From NCBI RefSeq assembly GCF_902459655.1, contig NZ_CABPSB010000005.1:1-64000 (forward strand): DNA of 64,000 nucleotides, read 5' to 3'. The stretch's first letter is position 1. Each line of letters opens with the position of its first letter. The translations under genes were made by a program, and so were the position numbers. The stretch comes from Pandoraea anhela. GTDB lineage: Bacteria; Pseudomonadota; Gammaproteobacteria; Burkholderiales; Burkholderiaceae. Positions 9,112 through 20,275 of this stretch are shown here, piece after piece. Under the pieces are notes generated by a model. The model had not been told where the DNA came from, searched no databases, and saw nothing but the letters and a program-made list of their open reading frames with translations.

Positions 9112-10244
9112 TATGCGGGGCCTACACCGGCAAACAGCGCGCCGTCGCGCGCGAAGTCACCGCTGGCGCGCACGTTTTGTTTGCGCGCTTCAGCGAACGT
9201 CAGCATACGGTCGATACAGGTATGGGCACGGCGGCCGATGTCGGGATCGACGTGGATCTCATTGGCGCCCGTCGTCAGCACATCTGCCAGATTCTGCAAG
9301 CTGTTCATCGCCATCCACGGGCAATGTGCGCAGCTCTTGCACGTCGCGCTATTCCCCGCCGTCGGCGCTTCGATAAAGCGCTTGCCCGGCGCAGCGGCGC
9401 GCATTTTGTGCAAAATGCCGTTGTCGGTGGCGACGATGAATTCGGTGGCGTCCATGTTCTGCGCCGCCGCGATCATCTGAGACGTGGACCCGACGACATC
9501 GGCAAGCGCCACCACGGCAGCCGGCGACTCCGGGTGTACCAGCACCTTGGCGTTCGGATGTTCGCGACGCAGCAGTTCGAGTTCGGTCCCCTTGAATTCG
9601 TCGTGCACGAGGCACGCCCCCTGCCACAGCAGCATGTCGGCGCCCGTCTGCTTCTGGACGTAGCTGCCCAGGTGACGGTCAGGCGCCCACAGAATTTTCT
9701 TACCCTGTGCATGCAGATGCGCCACGATCTCGAGACCGATGGACGACGTCACCATCCAGTCGGCACGCGCCTTCACCGCCGCGCTCGTGTTCGCATAGAC
9801 GACCACGGTGCGATCCGGATGCGCATCGCAGAAGGCGGCGAATTCGTCGGCCGGGCAGCCCAGGTCGAGCGAGCAGGTCGCATCGAGATCGGGCATCAAA
9901 ATGCGTTTTTCGGGACTGAGAATCTTCGACGTCTCGCCCATGAAGCGCACGCCGGCGACCACCAGCGTCCTGGCAGGATGATTGCGGCCGAAACGCGCCA
10001 TTTCGAGCGAATCGGCCACGCAGCCGCCGGTCTCCTCGGCGAGGTCCTGCAAGTCGGCGTCGACGTAGTAGTGGGCCACCAGCACGGCGTCCTGCTCGAC
10101 GAGCAAACGCTTGATTCTGGCCTTGAGCGCCGCGCGTTCCTCCTGCGACGGCGCATCCGGGACGCGTGCCCAGGCTTGGGCAACGCACGTGGCGCCGCTC
10201 GGTGCGGGGCGCTCGAATTCTACGGATTTGAGTGAGGCATTCAT
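9111..10244 (-). CDS. nadA: Quinolinate synthase
   Basis: Condenses iminoaspartate with dihydroxyacetone phosphate to quinolinate using an oxygen-sensitive [4Fe-4S] cluster. Cluster cysteines are seen in [26 protein letters not shown] and the C-terminal [14 protein letters not shown] start at the ATG at 10244 (377 residues); the longer frame begins with TTG at 10280, which falls against a terminator hairpin and is unlikely. The first roughly 40 residues are an extension relative to E. coli NadA (347). First gene of the coupled nadA-nadC pair. Confidence 0.95.
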   Translation of the reverse strand: MNASLKSVEFERPAPSGATCVAQAWARVPDAPSQEERAALKARIKRLLVEQDAVLVAHYYVDADLQDLAEETGGCVADSLEMARFGRNHPARTLVVAGVRFMGETSKILSPEKRILMPDLDATCSLDLGCPADEFAAFCDAHPDRTVVVYANTSAAVKARADWMVTSSIGLEIVAHLHAQGKKILWAPDRHLGSYVQKQTGADMLLWQGACLVHDEFKGTELELLRREHPNAKVLVHPESPAAVVALADVVGSTSQMIAAAQNMDATEFIVATDNGILHKMRAAAPGKRFIEAPTAGNSATCKSCAHCPWMAMNSLQNLADVLTTGANEIHVDPDIGRRAHTCIDRMLTFAEARKQNVRASGDFARDGALFAGVGPA

Positions 10245-10278
10245 TTTCACGTGGCCCGTGGGATAGGCCGGGAATGAC

Positions 10279-10303
10279 AAAACCCCGCCGTGGCGGGGTT
10301 TCG
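10279..10303 (-). terminator. Terminator after the desaturase gene
   Basis: Stem AACCCCGCC/GGCGGGGTT (10281-10289, 10292-10300) followed on the minus strand by TTTTG, between the desaturase stop (10340) and the nadA start. Confidence 0.75.
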
Positions 10304-10339
10304 ATTATGCGTCAAAAACAGATTTCTGGCTGAGCCCGT

Positions 10340-11536
10340 TCACGCGTAGCGACGCAGACGCGTGGCAAACTCCTGCAACGCGTGAATACCGCTCTGCTCC
10401 GCGCGGTGGCACCAGTTCTGCAACTGACCCAGCAATTGCTCGCGCGACGCATTCGAGCGATCCCAGATACCGGCCAGTTCACGGCGCAGCTCGTAGTAGG
10501 TCTTCACTGCATTGCTGTGCGCGAAGATCTCGCCCAGTTGCTGCTTCTGCGGCTCTTGCAGCGAGGCTTCGTCATGATGCAGCCACTTGCGCGCACCACG
10601 GAACAGCTGATACTCGCCATGCTGACGCTTCTCCTTGAAACGCGCCAGTTCCTCGCCATAGGCGCGCTTGAACGTCTTCGCGTAACGCGCCATCACTTCG
10701 TAGCGGTTCGAGAGCACCGCCTGCAACGTATCGTCGTCGCAAGCCGCCTTGACCTTCGCGAGCTTCGGCGTCGGCGCGATCTTCTTCACCTTGGCCAGCC
10801 CCACGAACGACAGCGTGCGAATGTACAGCCAGCCGATGTCGAACTCGTACCACTTGTTCGACAGCTTGGCCGACGTCGCGTACGTATGGTGGTTGTTGTG
10901 CAGCTCTTCGCCGCCGATGATGATGCCCCACGGCAGCAGGTTCGTCGACGCGTCGGCGCAGTTGAAGTTACGGTAGCCCCAGTAGTGGCCCAGACCGTTG
11001 ACGACACCTGCCGCCCAGAACGGGATCCAGACCATCTGCACGGCCCACACGGTCAGACCGATAGCGCCGAACAGCGCGATGTCGATGATCATCATCATGC
11101 TGATGCCGAGAATCGGAAAACGCTTGTAGATGTTGTTCTCGATCCAGTCGTTCGGCGTACCGTGACTGAACTTGCGCAGCGTTTCTTCGTTCTTCGCTTC
11201 GGCGCGATACAGCTCGGCGCCTTGGGCCAGCACTTTCCAAAGGCCGCGCGTTTGCGGGCTATGCGGATCTTCCGGGGTCTCGCACTTCGCGTGGTGCTTG
11301 CGGTGAATGGCAGCCCACTCGCTGGTGATCATGCCCGTGGTCATCCACAGCCAGAGGCGGAAGAAGTGGGCGACGATCGGATGCACGTCGAGCGCACGGT
11401 GCGCCTGGCAACGATGCAGGTAGATGGTCACGGCGGCGATCGTCACATGGGTGACGGCCAACGTGAAGAAAAAGATCTCCCAGCCGCTCCAGTCGAGCAG
11501 GCCGGTCGAGAGAAATCCAAGGAGACTGTCCAGCAA
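10340..11536 (-). CDS. Membrane fatty acid (acyl-CoA type) desaturase
   Basis: Integral-membrane di-iron desaturase that puts a cis double bond into acyl chains, probably for membrane-fluidity control. The three histidine boxes are intact: HRCQAHR (41-47), HRKHH (78-82) and HNNHH (213-217), with hydrophobic pairs of helices before the first and between the second and third. Product 398 residues. The start is TTG: no ATG lies before the first histidine box, and GGAG is 7 bases upstream. The C-terminal 150 residues are charged and helical and longer than in many bacterial desaturases. It sits alone upstream of nadA with a terminator between. Confidence 0.9.
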   Translation of the reverse strand: MLDSLLGFLSTGLLDWSGWEIFFFTLAVTHVTIAAVTIYLHRCQAHRALDVHPIVAHFFRLWLWMTTGMITSEWAAIHRKHHAKCETPEDPHSPQTRGLWKVLAQGAELYRAEAKNEETLRKFSHGTPNDWIENNIYKRFPILGISMMMIIDIALFGAIGLTVWAVQMVWIPFWAAGVVNGLGHYWGYRNFNCADASTNLLPWGIIIGGEELHNNHHTYATSAKLSNKWYEFDIGWLYIRTLSFVGLAKVKKIAPTPKLAKVKAACDDDTLQAVLSNRYEVMARYAKTFKRAYGEELARFKEKRQHGEYQLFRGARKWLHHDEASLQEPQKQQLGEIFAHSNAVKTYYELRRELAGIWDRSNASREQLLGQLQNWCHRAEQSGIHALQEFATRLRRYA

Positions 11537-11846
11537 AATATCACTCCAAACTAATCAATACGGTAGCCATCACGGCAAGGATCCAACGATGCCGTGTCTT
11601 GTCTTGTCGGGCCGAAGCGGCCTCTGGGCCGTCGCGTCAGGTCTCGTTCTTGCGCTCGCTTGACGCTTGGATTCGCTGGAGGTCGGCAAGTTGCGAAATG
11701 CCGTGGCGATATGGGCGGAAAACGTGCCAGTGAACGTCTGGTTTTTATGGTTTGGGACGCATTTTACCCGACCCGCCGATGCCCGTGTGTGGCCTGTCGG
11801 CCACGCATTTTGTCGCAGGTCAACCCGGCGCTTTAGGGAAAAGGGT
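11537..11846. other. Intergenic region between mscS-type gene and desaturase gene
   Basis: 310 bp with no supported gene. It must carry the desaturase promoter (minus strand). Small open frames here lack ribosome-binding sites and recognisable domains. No strong hairpin or repeat seen. Confidence 0.5.
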
Positions 11847-13280
11847 CTATCCGGCCTTCTTTACGGTGTCATCCGCCTGTGGTTGCGCCCGTTGGGGCGC
11901 CGCCGCGGGCGACGACGTGGATGCCACCGGTAAATCGGGGCGAGCGAGCGCCGGAGGGACCGCTTCCGCAGGAATACCGTCCGCCCAGTCGTTCAGAATG
12001 CGTATTTCGCGCTGCGCATACGGAATTTCAATACCGTGTTCGCGAAATGTGCGCCAAATCCGCAAATTAATCTCCGAACGGATCGCACCGCTCCCCTGCG
12101 CCGGGTCTTGCACCCAAAAGCCCATTTCCAGATCCATCCCATCGGCGCCGAAATTCAGCAGCAACGCCGACGGCGCGGGATCGGACAATACGCGGGGAAT
12201 GCCCTCCGCAGCCTTGAGCATCAGCGACATCGCAAGCTCCACGTCAGCGCTGTAGGCGACCTGTACGTTCACCTTCGCCCGGCCACGCGTTTCCGTGAAC
12301 GAGTGGTTTTGCACGACGTTCGTCACCAGTTGTTCGTTCGGCACCAGGGCTTCGACCCCGTCCAGCCCGCGCACGACCGAATACCGCGTATTGATCTGCG
12401 AAACGGTACCGTGGTACGTCGATACCGTGATCAGGTCGCCAATCCGCACGGAACGGTCGAGCAGGATGATGAATCCCGACACGAGGTTCGAGGCGATCTT
12501 CTGCAAACCGAAGCCCAGCCCCACGCCCAATGCACCGCCGAACACGCCGAGCACCGTGATATCGATGCCGACGAACGACAGCGTCGCGAGCACGGCAACG
12601 AGCGTGAGCAACCCTTTGACCAGCCGCGAGAGCACCACCTTCAGGTTGCCGTCGAGCGTGGTCGTGCGCATGATCCGGTCTTCGATCAACGAGCCGACCC
12701 ACATCGCGAGCACGAGCGTTACACCGATCCAGAGCAGCCCGGACAGCATCGAGAGCAGCGTCAGATGGCTGCTGCCGACCGCGAACTTCACGCTCCCGAG
12801 CCATTTGAGGATGTCGTCGTGCACGCCGAGCACATAGGCCAGCATCGACAGCCAGGCGAGCGTCGTGAATACGCGCTCGAACACCTTCAGCACGCCCGAC
12901 GCATGTGGCGACGACGCGAACAACCGGCGTGCGAAGTAGAACGCGAGATAAATGAACGCCGTGCCGAACAGCGGCACTTCGGCGAGCATCAGCAGCGAGA
13001 CGCGCGTGTACTCCTGAAGCACCACGCGCGTGAGCGCCACGCACATCCAGCCGAACATCGGGAAAAACGAGCGACGCAGACTCGATGAGCCGGCCCGGCG
13101 CGCCGGCGCGACACGCTCGAAGTGGCGGTCGAGACGGCCGATCATCCAGCGCCGCAGCACGAACGCGACGGCGAGCGCGCCCACGAGCGCAACGATCTGC
13201 CAAATGATCTGCGGGTCGCCAAAGTCACGGACAACGTCCCGCACCAACCTCGCGAAAGCCGGACTTTCCTGCATCGCCAT
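11847..13280 (-). CDS. MscS-family mechanosensitive ion channel
   Basis: 477-residue inner-membrane channel of the MscS family, longer than E. coli MscS (286) because of extra N-terminal membrane helices (about residues 25-220). The pore helix and beta domain follow: GVFGGALGVGLGFGLQKIAS (about 250-270) resembles the Gly/Ala-packed TM3, and the stretch FIILLDRSVRIGDLITV with EALVPNEQLVTNVVQN is the canonical upper beta domain. Likely releases solutes on hypo-osmotic shock. The C-terminus ends in a Pro/Ala-rich tail. GAAGGG lies close upstream of the chosen ATG; the ATG two codons later is equally plausible. Confidence 0.9.
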   Translation of the reverse strand: MAMQESPAFARLVRDVVRDFGDPQIIWQIVALVGALAVAFVLRRWMIGRLDRHFERVAPARRAGSSSLRRSFFPMFGWMCVALTRVVLQEYTRVSLLMLAEVPLFGTAFIYLAFYFARRLFASSPHASGVLKVFERVFTTLAWLSMLAYVLGVHDDILKWLGSVKFAVGSSHLTLLSMLSGLLWIGVTLVLAMWVGSLIEDRIMRTTTLDGNLKVVLSRLVKGLLTLVAVLATLSFVGIDITVLGVFGGALGVGLGFGLQKIASNLVSGFIILLDRSVRIGDLITVSTYHGTVSQINTRYSVVRGLDGVEALVPNEQLVTNVVQNHSFTETRGRAKVNVQVAYSADVELAMSLMLKAAEGIPRVLSDPAPSALLLNFGADGMDLEMGFWVQDPAQGSGAIRSEINLRIWRTFREHGIEIPYAQREIRILNDWADGIPAEAVPPALARPDLPVASTSSPAAAPQRAQPQADDTVKKAG

Positions 13281-13353
13281 ATCCCTTCTGTCTATGCTTG
13301 TCGTACGCCGATACTAGCCGACGCGGCGCGGCACGGCGCCGCCCCCGCCAAAA

Positions 13354-14826
13354 TCACGCTTTCGTGGCGGCCCGGCGCTCGAACACTGCGGCAAAGAAGC
13401 CGTCGGTAGCGTTGCGGTTCGGCAGCAGTTCGAGATACTTGCCCGTGTCGAGTCCGATTTTTTGCGACGCCAGCAACTCGTTCGCGGGCAGCAGCACGAA
13501 GTCCGGATGCGCTGCGGCGAACGCCTCGGCAATCGCGCCGTTCTCTTCCGTCAACAAGCTGCACGTGGCGTACACCAGCCGACCGCCCGGTTTCACCAGA
13601 CGTGCGGCGCTCGCGAGGATCGACGTCTGCTTCTGCGTCAGTTCCTCGACCGATTGCGGCGACTGGCGCCACTTCAGATCCGGATTGCGACGCAGGGTGC
13701 CGAGCCCGCTGCACGGCGCATCGACCAGCACGCGGTCGATCTTGCCGGCCAGACGCTTGATCTTGCTGTCGTTCTCGCTGTCGATCATCACCGGATAGAC
13801 GTTAGACAGGCCACTGCGCGCCAGACGCGGCTTGAGCTTCGCCAGTCGCTTCTCCGACACGTCGAAGGCATACAGACGCCCGGTCGAGCGCATTTGCGCG
13901 CCGATAGCGAGCGTCTTGCCGCCGGCACCGGCACAGAAGTCGACGATCATCTCGCCACGACGCGGCGCGACCAACTGGCACAGCAACTGGCTACCCTCGT
14001 CCTGCACCTCGATGGCGCCGGACATGAAGAGCGGATGCTTTTGCAGCGCGGGCTTGCCCGACAGACGGATGCCATGGGGGGCAAGCGGCGTCGGCTCGGC
14101 CGAGAAACCGTCCTCGCGCAGCTTGGCAAGCACCTCGTCGCGCGTGGCCTTCATCAGGTTCACGCGGCAGTCGAGCGGCGCCGGCTGGTTCAGCGAGGCA
14201 GCGAGCGCTTCGAGTTCGGCGCTGTCGAAACGCTTGGCCAGACGGTCATACAACCACTCCGGCAAGTTAGTGCGCACTCTCGGCGCGAGGCTTGCCGGAT
14301 CGATCTGACCGACGTGTTCGAGCCAGGCGGCCTCATCGGGTGTCGCCACCAGTTCCACCGACGCGATGCCGCGCGTGAACGCAAGGCCGAGCAGCGCCAG
14401 ACGGCGCTCTTGCGAGCCCGTGCCACTCACGGCGTGCTGACCGAATTCAAGCTTGCGACGCAGAATGGCGAACACCGTCTCCGCCAGCACACCGCGCTCG
14501 CGATGCCCCAGCTTGTCGTTGGCACGGAAGTATGTGCTCACGAGCGTGTCGGCCGGGCCCGTGAACGTGAGTACGCTGCCCAGCAGCCGTTGCGTATGCT
14601 CGAACAGCGCCGGCGGCAAACGTTCGCCGCGCATGCCGGTGCCGCCGACGACGGGCGGCGCCTCGTGACGGCGATCGTTGCGCGAACGATCGTAGCGATC
14701 GGGGCGCACGTAGTTGCGCTCGCCGTTGCCGCCCTTGGACGGATGACGGGCGTCGGAGGAACGGCCGCCGGCGCGGTTACCGGATTGATGAGCGCCATCG
14801 CGGCGCTGAGTCGGGCGGGTACTCAT
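13354..14826 (-). CDS. rsmB: RsmB-like 16S rRNA m5C methyltransferase
   Basis: SAM-dependent RNA cytosine-5 methyltransferase of the NOL1/NOP2/Sun family, most like RsmB, which modifies C967 of 16S rRNA. The 490-residue protein has an N-terminal basic low-complexity tail (about 1-65, rich in Arg, Gly, Asp), a NusB-like helical region, then the Rossmann domain with VVDFCAGAGGKTLAIG-type motif I (here IVDFCAGAGGKTLAIG), catalytic-loop DAPCSGLGTLRRNPDLKW and YATCSLLTEEN. Both catalytic cysteines are present. The first codon overlaps the purN stop (ATGA), so the two are coupled. The NusB-like region supports RsmB, but another family member is possible. Confidence 0.87.
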   Translation of the reverse strand: MSTRPTQRRDGAHQSGNRAGGRSSDARHPSKGGNGERNYVRPDRYDRSRNDRRHEAPPVVGGTGMRGERLPPALFEHTQRLLGSVLTFTGPADTLVSTYFRANDKLGHRERGVLAETVFAILRRKLEFGQHAVSGTGSQERRLALLGLAFTRGIASVELVATPDEAAWLEHVGQIDPASLAPRVRTNLPEWLYDRLAKRFDSAELEALAASLNQPAPLDCRVNLMKATRDEVLAKLREDGFSAEPTPLAPHGIRLSGKPALQKHPLFMSGAIEVQDEGSQLLCQLVAPRRGEMIVDFCAGAGGKTLAIGAQMRSTGRLYAFDVSEKRLAKLKPRLARSGLSNVYPVMIDSENDSKIKRLAGKIDRVLVDAPCSGLGTLRRNPDLKWRQSPQSVEELTQKQTSILASAARLVKPGGRLVYATCSLLTEENGAIAEAFAAAHPDFVLLPANELLASQKIGLDTGKYLELLPNRNATDGFFAAVFERRAATKA

Positions 14827-15518
14827 GCGTCCTCACCAAAAAGCCATTGCGAATCCGAGGCCCCGGGAGTCCTGGAGGTATCGGAAGAATCTGAAGAATC
14901 GGCAGTGCCGTCGGCGCGCGGCACGACCGTCACGCGGCCATCGGCCACGACGAGACGGTCTTCCACGAACCAGCGCACCGCGCGCGGATAAATGATGTGT
15001 TCGAGCGGCAGAATACGCTCGGCCAGTGTCTGCGGCGTGTCGCCCGGGCGCACCGGTACGGCCGTTTGCAGCACGTACGGGCCGTGGTCGAGTTCGGCGG
15101 TCACGAAGTGCACAGTGGCGCCGACGATCTTGCAGCCGGCTTCCAGCGCGCGGGCGTGCGTTTGCAGCCCCGGGAACGCAGGCAGCAGCGACGGGTGGAT
15201 GTTGATGAGCCGACCGGCATAGCGCTCGGTGAACGCCGGCGTGAGAATGCGCATGAACCCGGCGAGCACCACCAGATCGGGCTGATGACGATCGATCTCG
15301 ACCGAGAGTTCGGCGTCGAAATCCTCGCGGGTCTTGCCGCGACTGGGCACGACGGCCGTGGCGATGCCGTTTTCCTGCGCGAATGCCAGGCCTTCGGCCT
15401 CGGGACGATTGGCGATGATGGCGGCCACGCGGGCCGGCCAGCCTTCTGCGGTACAGGCCCGGACAATGGCCTGCATGTTGCTGCCTCGTCCGGAAATCAG
15501 GATGACAATGTTCTTCAT
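14823..15518 (-). CDS. purN: Phosphoribosylglycinamide formyltransferase
   Basis: Third step of purine synthesis: transfers a formyl group from 10-formyl-THF to GAR. It starts MKNIVILISGRGSNMQAIV, with the phosphate-binding GRGSN (10-14), the catalytic NIHPSLLPAFPG segment containing the active-site Asn and His, and the later VTAELDHGP motif with the catalytic Asp. At 231 residues it is about 20 longer than E. coli PurN; the extra is a Ser/Asp-rich C-terminal tail encoded partly by short GAATCT-type repeats. Overlaps rsmB by 4 bp. Confidence 0.95.
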   Translation of the reverse strand: MKNIVILISGRGSNMQAIVRACTAEGWPARVAAIIANRPEAEGLAFAQENGIATAVVPSRGKTREDFDAELSVEIDRHQPDLVVLAGFMRILTPAFTERYAGRLINIHPSLLPAFPGLQTHARALEAGCKIVGATVHFVTAELDHGPYVLQTAVPVRPGDTPQTLAERILPLEHIIYPRAVRWFVEDRLVVADGRVTVVPRADGTADSSDSSDTSRTPGASDSQWLFGEDA

Positions 15519-15735
15519 CGCCGGATTTTATCATTGGCGCGGCGCACCAGACAGCGCGATGCGCGCCGCGATGGCCCCGAAGCGTTTATAATTCAACGTT
15601 CTGCGGCGCCGCAATGTCGGATCGGCCGTCCTGCGTCGTCCGGGTCCCGCCCCGCCGCCACAGGCCGCCGGGCCTTCCCAGCCACGCCGCGCGGTTCCTC
15701 CAACCCTCAACGTCCTGTACTGACGCTTCCTTATC
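15519..15735 (+). promoter_or_regulatory. Divergent purN/ribF region with TATAAT box
   Basis: TATAAT at 15587-15592 (plus) is a perfect -10 hexamer, but no good -35 lies at 16-18 bp. It would give ribF a leader of about 140 bases. I see no FMN riboswitch features here. Confidence 0.35.
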
Positions 15736-16728
15736 GTGCGAGTCTTCCGGGGTCTACCCAACGCGCAAAGCAAAGCGCCCTGCGTGCTGACGATCGGCAA
15801 TTTCGACGGCGTGCACCTGGGCCATCAGGCACTGCTCGCGCGCGTGCGCGCGGCGGCGGCGGCGCGCGGCTTGCCGGTATGCGTGATGACGTTCGAGCCG
15901 CATCCCCGCGAATACTTCACGCCCGACCGGGCGCCCGCGCGCATCTCGAACCTGCGCGACAAGTTCGAGGCGTTGCGCGCGCAGGGCGTCGACCGTCTGG
16001 TGGTGGAGCACTTCAACGCCCATTTCGCCGGTCAGTCGCCCGAAGATTTCGTGCGCAACATCATCGTCGACGGCCTGCACACCCGCTGGCTGCTGGTGGG
16101 CGACGATTTCCGCTTTGGCGCCAAGCGCGCGGGCGACATCGAATATCTCCGTGATGCCGGCCGCCGCTTCGACTTCGTCGTGCAGCAAATGCCGACCATC
16201 GCCCACGACGGCGTGCGCATCTCCAGCTCGGAAGTGCGCTCGGCGCTCGCCGACGGCAACTTCGAGCGCGCGCATGCGCTGCTCGGTCGCCCGTACGCGA
16301 TCACCGGCCACGTCGTGCACGGCATGAAGCTCGGCCGCAAGCTGGGCTACCCGACGCTCAATCTGCGCATCGCTCACAAACACCCGGCTCTCACCGGCAT
16401 ATTCGTCGTGCAGGTCCACGGGCTGGCGGACAAACCGCTGCCGGCCGTGGCCAGTCTCGGCCTGCGCCCGACCGTGGACGATTCCGGTCGCGTGCTGCTC
16501 GAAGTGCATCTGCTCGATTTCGCGGGCGATTGCTACGGCAAGCTGGTGCGCGTGGAATTTTTGCAGAAACTGCGTGACGAAGCGAAATTCGACGGACTGG
16601 CCGAACTCGAAGCCGCCATCGCGCAGGACGCGCGCGAGGCGCGCGCCTATTTCGCCCACGCGCTCGACGCCAACGGCCCGAGCGCACGGCGCGACTTCGC
16701 CACCTCGGCCACCGACCGAATTAGTTGA
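15736..16728 (+). CDS. ribF: Bifunctional riboflavin kinase/FAD synthetase
   Basis: Makes FMN from riboflavin and FAD from FMN. Product 330 residues from a GTG start (E. coli RibF 313). The N-terminal nucleotidyltransferase domain holds [11 protein letters not shown] (about 21-31) and the [10 protein letters not shown] motif; the C-terminal kinase domain holds [11 protein letters not shown] and the RPTVD-type segment. It precedes ileS by 158 bp, as in the ribF-ileS-lspA order of many proteobacteria. The DNA at its 3' end and in the gap is very GC-rich. Confidence 0.95.
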   Translation: MRVFRGLPNAQSKAPCVLTIGNFDGVHLGHQALLARVRAAAAARGLPVCVMTFEPHPREYFTPDRAPARISNLRDKFEALRAQGVDRLVVEHFNAHFAGQSPEDFVRNIIVDGLHTRWLLVGDDFRFGAKRAGDIEYLRDAGRRFDFVVQQMPTIAHDGVRISSSEVRSALADGNFERAHALLGRPYAITGHVVHGMKLGRKLGYPTLNLRIAHKHPALTGIFVVQVHGLADKPLPAVASLGLRPTVDDSGRVLLEVHLLDFAGDCYGKLVRVEFLQKLRDEAKFDGLAELEAAIAQDAREARAYFAHALDANGPSARRDFATSATDRIS

Positions 16729-16886
16729 TCTTCGCCCGCGTGCGCCGGCGCCCAGCGCCACGCGCGCGGCCCGCCGCCGTCTTCGGCTCCTGTCCGGGCG
16801 TTGCCCCGTCGGCCTTGAAACAGGCCCGGCAACGTCTGCGGCGCGAGCGCCCCACACCCGATATCCAAAATTCGAAGCGTTGCACC

Positions 16887-19724
16887 ATGAGCGAAAAGAA
16901 AGCCCCGAGCAAATATCCCGTCAACCTGCTGGACACGCCGTTCCCGATGCGCGGCGACCTGCCCAAGCGCGAGCCGCTGTGGGTCAAGCAATGGCAGGAG
17001 AAGAAGATCTACGACAAGATCCGCCGCGCCAGCAAAGGCCGCCCCAAGTTCATCCTGCACGACGGCCCGCCGTATGCGAACGGCGACATCCACATCGGGC
17101 ACGCGGTCAACAAGATCCTCAAGGACATGATCGTCAAGGCGCGCAGCCTCGCGGGCTTCGACGCGGCCTACGTGCCGGGCTGGGACTGCCACGGCATGCC
17201 CATCGAAATCCAGATCGAAAAACAGTTCGGCAAGCACCTGCCGGTGCGCGAAGTGCAGGAAAAGGCGCGTGCCTACGCCGCCGTGCAGATCGAGCGCCAG
17301 AAGGCGGACTTCGAGCGTCTGGGCGTGCTCGGCGACTGGGATAATCCGTACAAGACCATGAACTTCTCCAACGAAGCGGACGAACTGCGTGCGCTGGCGA
17401 AGATTCTGGAGAACGGCTATGTCTATCGCGGCCTGAAGCCGGTGAACTGGTGTTTCGACTGCGGCTCGGCGCTGGCCGAAGCGGAAGTCGAGTACAAGGA
17501 CAAGACCGATCTGGCCATCGACGTGGGCTTCGCCTTCGCGGAACCGGAAAAGGTCGCCAAGGCGTTCGGCCTGCCGAAGCTGCCGCGCGAAGACGGTTAC
17601 CTCGTCATCTGGACGACGACCCCGTGGACCATCCCGTCGAACCAGGCGCTCAACGTCCATCCGGAAGTCGAGTACGCCCTCGTGTCGACCGAGCGCGGCC
17701 TGCTGATCCTCGCCACCGATCGCGTCGAAGCGTGTCTGAAGACGTACGGCCTGCATGGCGAGATCGTCGCCCGCACGAAGGGGGAGGCGCTCTCGCTGAT
17801 CCGCTTCCGCCACCCGCTCGCGAGCGCCGACGCCGGCTACGACCGCACTTCGCCCGTCTACCTCGGCGACTACGTGACGACCGACACCGGTACCGGTATC
17901 GTCCACTCCGCGCCGGCCTACGGCGTGGAAGACTTCGTGTCGTGCAAGGCGCACGACATGCCGGACTCGGAAATCCGCATGCCGGTGCTCGGCGACGGCC
18001 GTTATCAGGACAGCCTGCCCCTGTTCGGCGGCCAGTCGATCTGGGATGCCAACCCGGTCATCGTCGAAGCGCTGCGCGACGCAGGCTCGCTGTTCCACTC
18101 GTTCAAGTACACGCACAGCTACATGCACTGCTGGCGTCACAAGTCCCCGATCATCTATCGCGCGACGAACCAGTGGTTCGCCGGCATGGACGTGAAGCCG
18201 GTCGACGGTGCGCCGGGTAACGGTCAGACGCTGCGCGAAATCGCGCTGGCCGGCATCGAAGCCACGGAGTTCTTCCCGTCGTGGGGCAAGCAGCGTCTGC
18301 ACAACATGATCGCGCACCGCCCGGACTGGACGCTCTCGCGTCAGCGTCAATGGGGCGTGCCGATGGCGTTCTTCGTCCACAAGGAAACCGGTGCGCTGCA
18401 CCCGCGCACGCCCGAGTTGCTCGAAGCCGTGGCCAAGCGTGTCGAACTCGAAGGCATCGAAGCCTGGCAAACGCTCGACCCGGTCGAACTGCTCGGCGAC
18501 GAGGCCAAGGATTACGTGAAGAACCGAGACACGCTCGACGTGTGGTTCGATTCGGGCACCACGCATTGGCACGTGCTGCGCGGCTCGCATGCGCATGAAC
18601 TGGCCTTCCCCGCCGACCTGTATCTGGAAGGCTCGGACCAGCATCGCGGCTGGTTCCACTCGTCGCTGCTGACGGCCTCGATGCTCGACGGCCGCCCGCC
18701 GTACAAGGCGCTGCTCACGCACGGCTTCACCGTCGACGGCCAGGGCCGCAAGATGTCGAAGTCGATCGGCAACACCATCGTGCCGCAGGAAGTTGCGGGC
18801 AAGCTGGGCGCCGAAATCATCCGTCTGTGGGTGGCGTCGACCGACTATTCGGGCGAACTGTCGATCTCCGACGAGATCCTCAAGCGCGTGGTCGAGAGCT
18901 ACCGCCGTATCCGCAACACGCTGCGCTTCCTGCTCGCGAACCTGGCCGATTACGACCATGCGAAGCACGCCATGCCGGCGGACCAGTGGCTCGAAATCGA
19001 CCGCTACGCCGTGGCGCTGGCGCAGTCGCTGCAAACCGAAGTGCTCGGCCACTACGACCGTTACGAGTTCCACCCGGTGGTGTCGAAGCTCCAGACGTTC
19101 TGCTCGGAAGACCTCGGCGGCTTCTACCTCGACATCCTGAAGGATCGTCTGTACACGAGCGCACCGGACGCCCCCGCACGCCGCGCCGCCCAGAACGCGC
19201 TGTACCACATCACGCACGGTCTGCTGAAGGTCATGGCCCCGTTCCTGTCGTTCACGGCGGAAGAAGCGTGGCAAGTGTTCCAGCCGGGCAACGACACGAT
19301 TTTCACGGAGACCTACTACGCTTATCCGGAAATCGCGGAAGGCACGCGTTTGCTCGAGAAGTGGCATCTGCTTCGCGCGGTGCGCGGCGACGTCACCAAG
19401 GCGCTCGAAGAAGCCCGCGCCGCCGAGCAGATCGGCTCGTCGCTGCAAGCGGAAGTGGACGTGCGCGTCTCGGGCCGCAAGCACGACGTGCTGGCGAGCC
19501 TCGGCGACGATCTGCGCTTCGTGCTGATCACCTCCGCCGCCAAGGTCACGCAAGTGGCCTCGGAAGCGGACGAAGGTGTCGTGGTCACGCCGTCGACGCA
19601 TCAGAAGTGCGAGCGTTGCTGGCACTATCGTGAAGACGTGGGCGCGGATACCGCCCACACGACCCTTTGCGGACGCTGCGTGTCGAACCTCTTCGGCAGC
19701 GGCGAACACCGGAGCGCGGCATAA
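16887..19724 (+). CDS. ileS: Isoleucyl-tRNA synthetase
   Basis: Class I aminoacyl-tRNA synthetase charging tRNA-Ile. Start at the ATG at 16887, giving 945 residues (E. coli 938) and the family N-terminus [18 protein letters not shown]; the open frame continues 54 codons further upstream, but that part is Arg/Ala-rich and atypical. Signature HIGH appears as [16 protein letters not shown] (about 60-75), the editing domain follows ([14 protein letters not shown]), and KMSKS appears as [11 protein letters not shown]. The C-terminal zinc site CERCWHYR...CGRCVSNL is intact. The stop TAA overlaps the lspA ATG (TAATG). Confidence 0.97.
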   Translation: MSEKKAPSKYPVNLLDTPFPMRGDLPKREPLWVKQWQEKKIYDKIRRASKGRPKFILHDGPPYANGDIHIGHAVNKILKDMIVKARSLAGFDAAYVPGWDCHGMPIEIQIEKQFGKHLPVREVQEKARAYAAVQIERQKADFERLGVLGDWDNPYKTMNFSNEADELRALAKILENGYVYRGLKPVNWCFDCGSALAEAEVEYKDKTDLAIDVGFAFAEPEKVAKAFGLPKLPREDGYLVIWTTTPWTIPSNQALNVHPEVEYALVSTERGLLILATDRVEACLKTYGLHGEIVARTKGEALSLIRFRHPLASADAGYDRTSPVYLGDYVTTDTGTGIVHSAPAYGVEDFVSCKAHDMPDSEIRMPVLGDGRYQDSLPLFGGQSIWDANPVIVEALRDAGSLFHSFKYTHSYMHCWRHKSPIIYRATNQWFAGMDVKPVDGAPGNGQTLREIALAGIEATEFFPSWGKQRLHNMIAHRPDWTLSRQRQWGVPMAFFVHKETGALHPRTPELLEAVAKRVELEGIEAWQTLDPVELLGDEAKDYVKNRDTLDVWFDSGTTHWHVLRGSHAHELAFPADLYLEGSDQHRGWFHSSLLTASMLDGRPPYKALLTHGFTVDGQGRKMSKSIGNTIVPQEVAGKLGAEIIRLWVASTDYSGELSISDEILKRVVESYRRIRNTLRFLLANLADYDHAKHAMPADQWLEIDRYAVALAQSLQTEVLGHYDRYEFHPVVSKLQTFCSEDLGGFYLDILKDRLYTSAPDAPARRAAQNALYHITHGLLKVMAPFLSFTAEEAWQVFQPGNDTIFTETYYAYPEIAEGTRLLEKWHLLRAVRGDVTKALEEARAAEQIGSSLQAEVDVRVSGRKHDVLASLGDDLRFVLITSAAKVTQVASEADEGVVVTPSTHQKCERCWHYREDVGADTAHTTLCGRCVSNLFGSGEHRSAA

Positions 19725-20275
19725 TGGCAAGCAAGGCAGGCGCCCGTTCGGGCGCGAAACGTAGTTCGGGCAGTTCGGGCGGCAGCGCACGCAGCGGGGC
19801 CGCCTTCGGGCTGGCGCCGTGGCTGGGGATCGCAGTCGTTGCGATCCTGCTCGATCAGGTCACCAAGCTCACGATACTGAAGACGTTCCAGTACGGCGAA
19901 TTCCGTCCGCTGACCTCGTTCTTCAACCTTGTGCTGGTGTACAACAAGGGCGCGGCGTTCAGCTTCCTGGCGGCCGCCGGCGGCTGGCAACGCTGGTTCT
20001 TCACGCTGCTCGGCGTGGTGGCGGCAACGGTCATCGTGCTGCTGCTCAAGCGTCACAACGGCCAGAAGATGTTCTGTCTTTCGCTCTCGCTGATTCTCGG
20101 CGGTGCGCTGGGCAACGTGATCGATCGCGTGATCTACGGCCACGTGATCGATTTTCTGGACTTTCACGTCGGCGGCTGGCACTGGCCTGCGTTCAACGTG
20201 GCCGACTCGGCCATTTGCGTGGGCGCGGTGCTGCTGGTGATCGACGAGTTGCGACGCGTGCGGCGCGGCAAATAG
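19724..20275 (+). CDS. lspA: Prolipoprotein signal peptidase II
   Basis: Inner-membrane aspartyl protease that cleaves lipidated prolipoproteins, such as the binding lipoprotein encoded near the left edge. 183 residues, four membrane segments. The catalytic aspartates lie in [18 protein letters not shown] and in [11 protein letters not shown]; the ILLDQVTKL segment is also typical. The N-terminus carries about 25 extra residues rich in Ser, Gly, Ala and Arg before the first membrane helix. The ATG overlaps the ileS stop by one base, so translation is coupled. Confidence 0.95.
   Translation: MASKAGARSGAKRSSGSSGGSARSGAAFGLAPWLGIAVVAILLDQVTKLTILKTFQYGEFRPLTSFFNLVLVYNKGAAFSFLAAAGGWQRWFFTLLGVVAATVIVLLLKRHNGQKMFCLSLSLILGGALGNVIDRVIYGHVIDFLDFHVGGWHWPAFNVADSAICVGAVLLVIDELRRVRRGK

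Noticed and set aside
16647-19790. Very long open frame antisense to ileS (over 1000 codons)
   Set aside because: A shadow of high-GC third-position bias opposite a clear isoleucyl-tRNA synthetase; the product is Arg/His/Val-rich with no domain.
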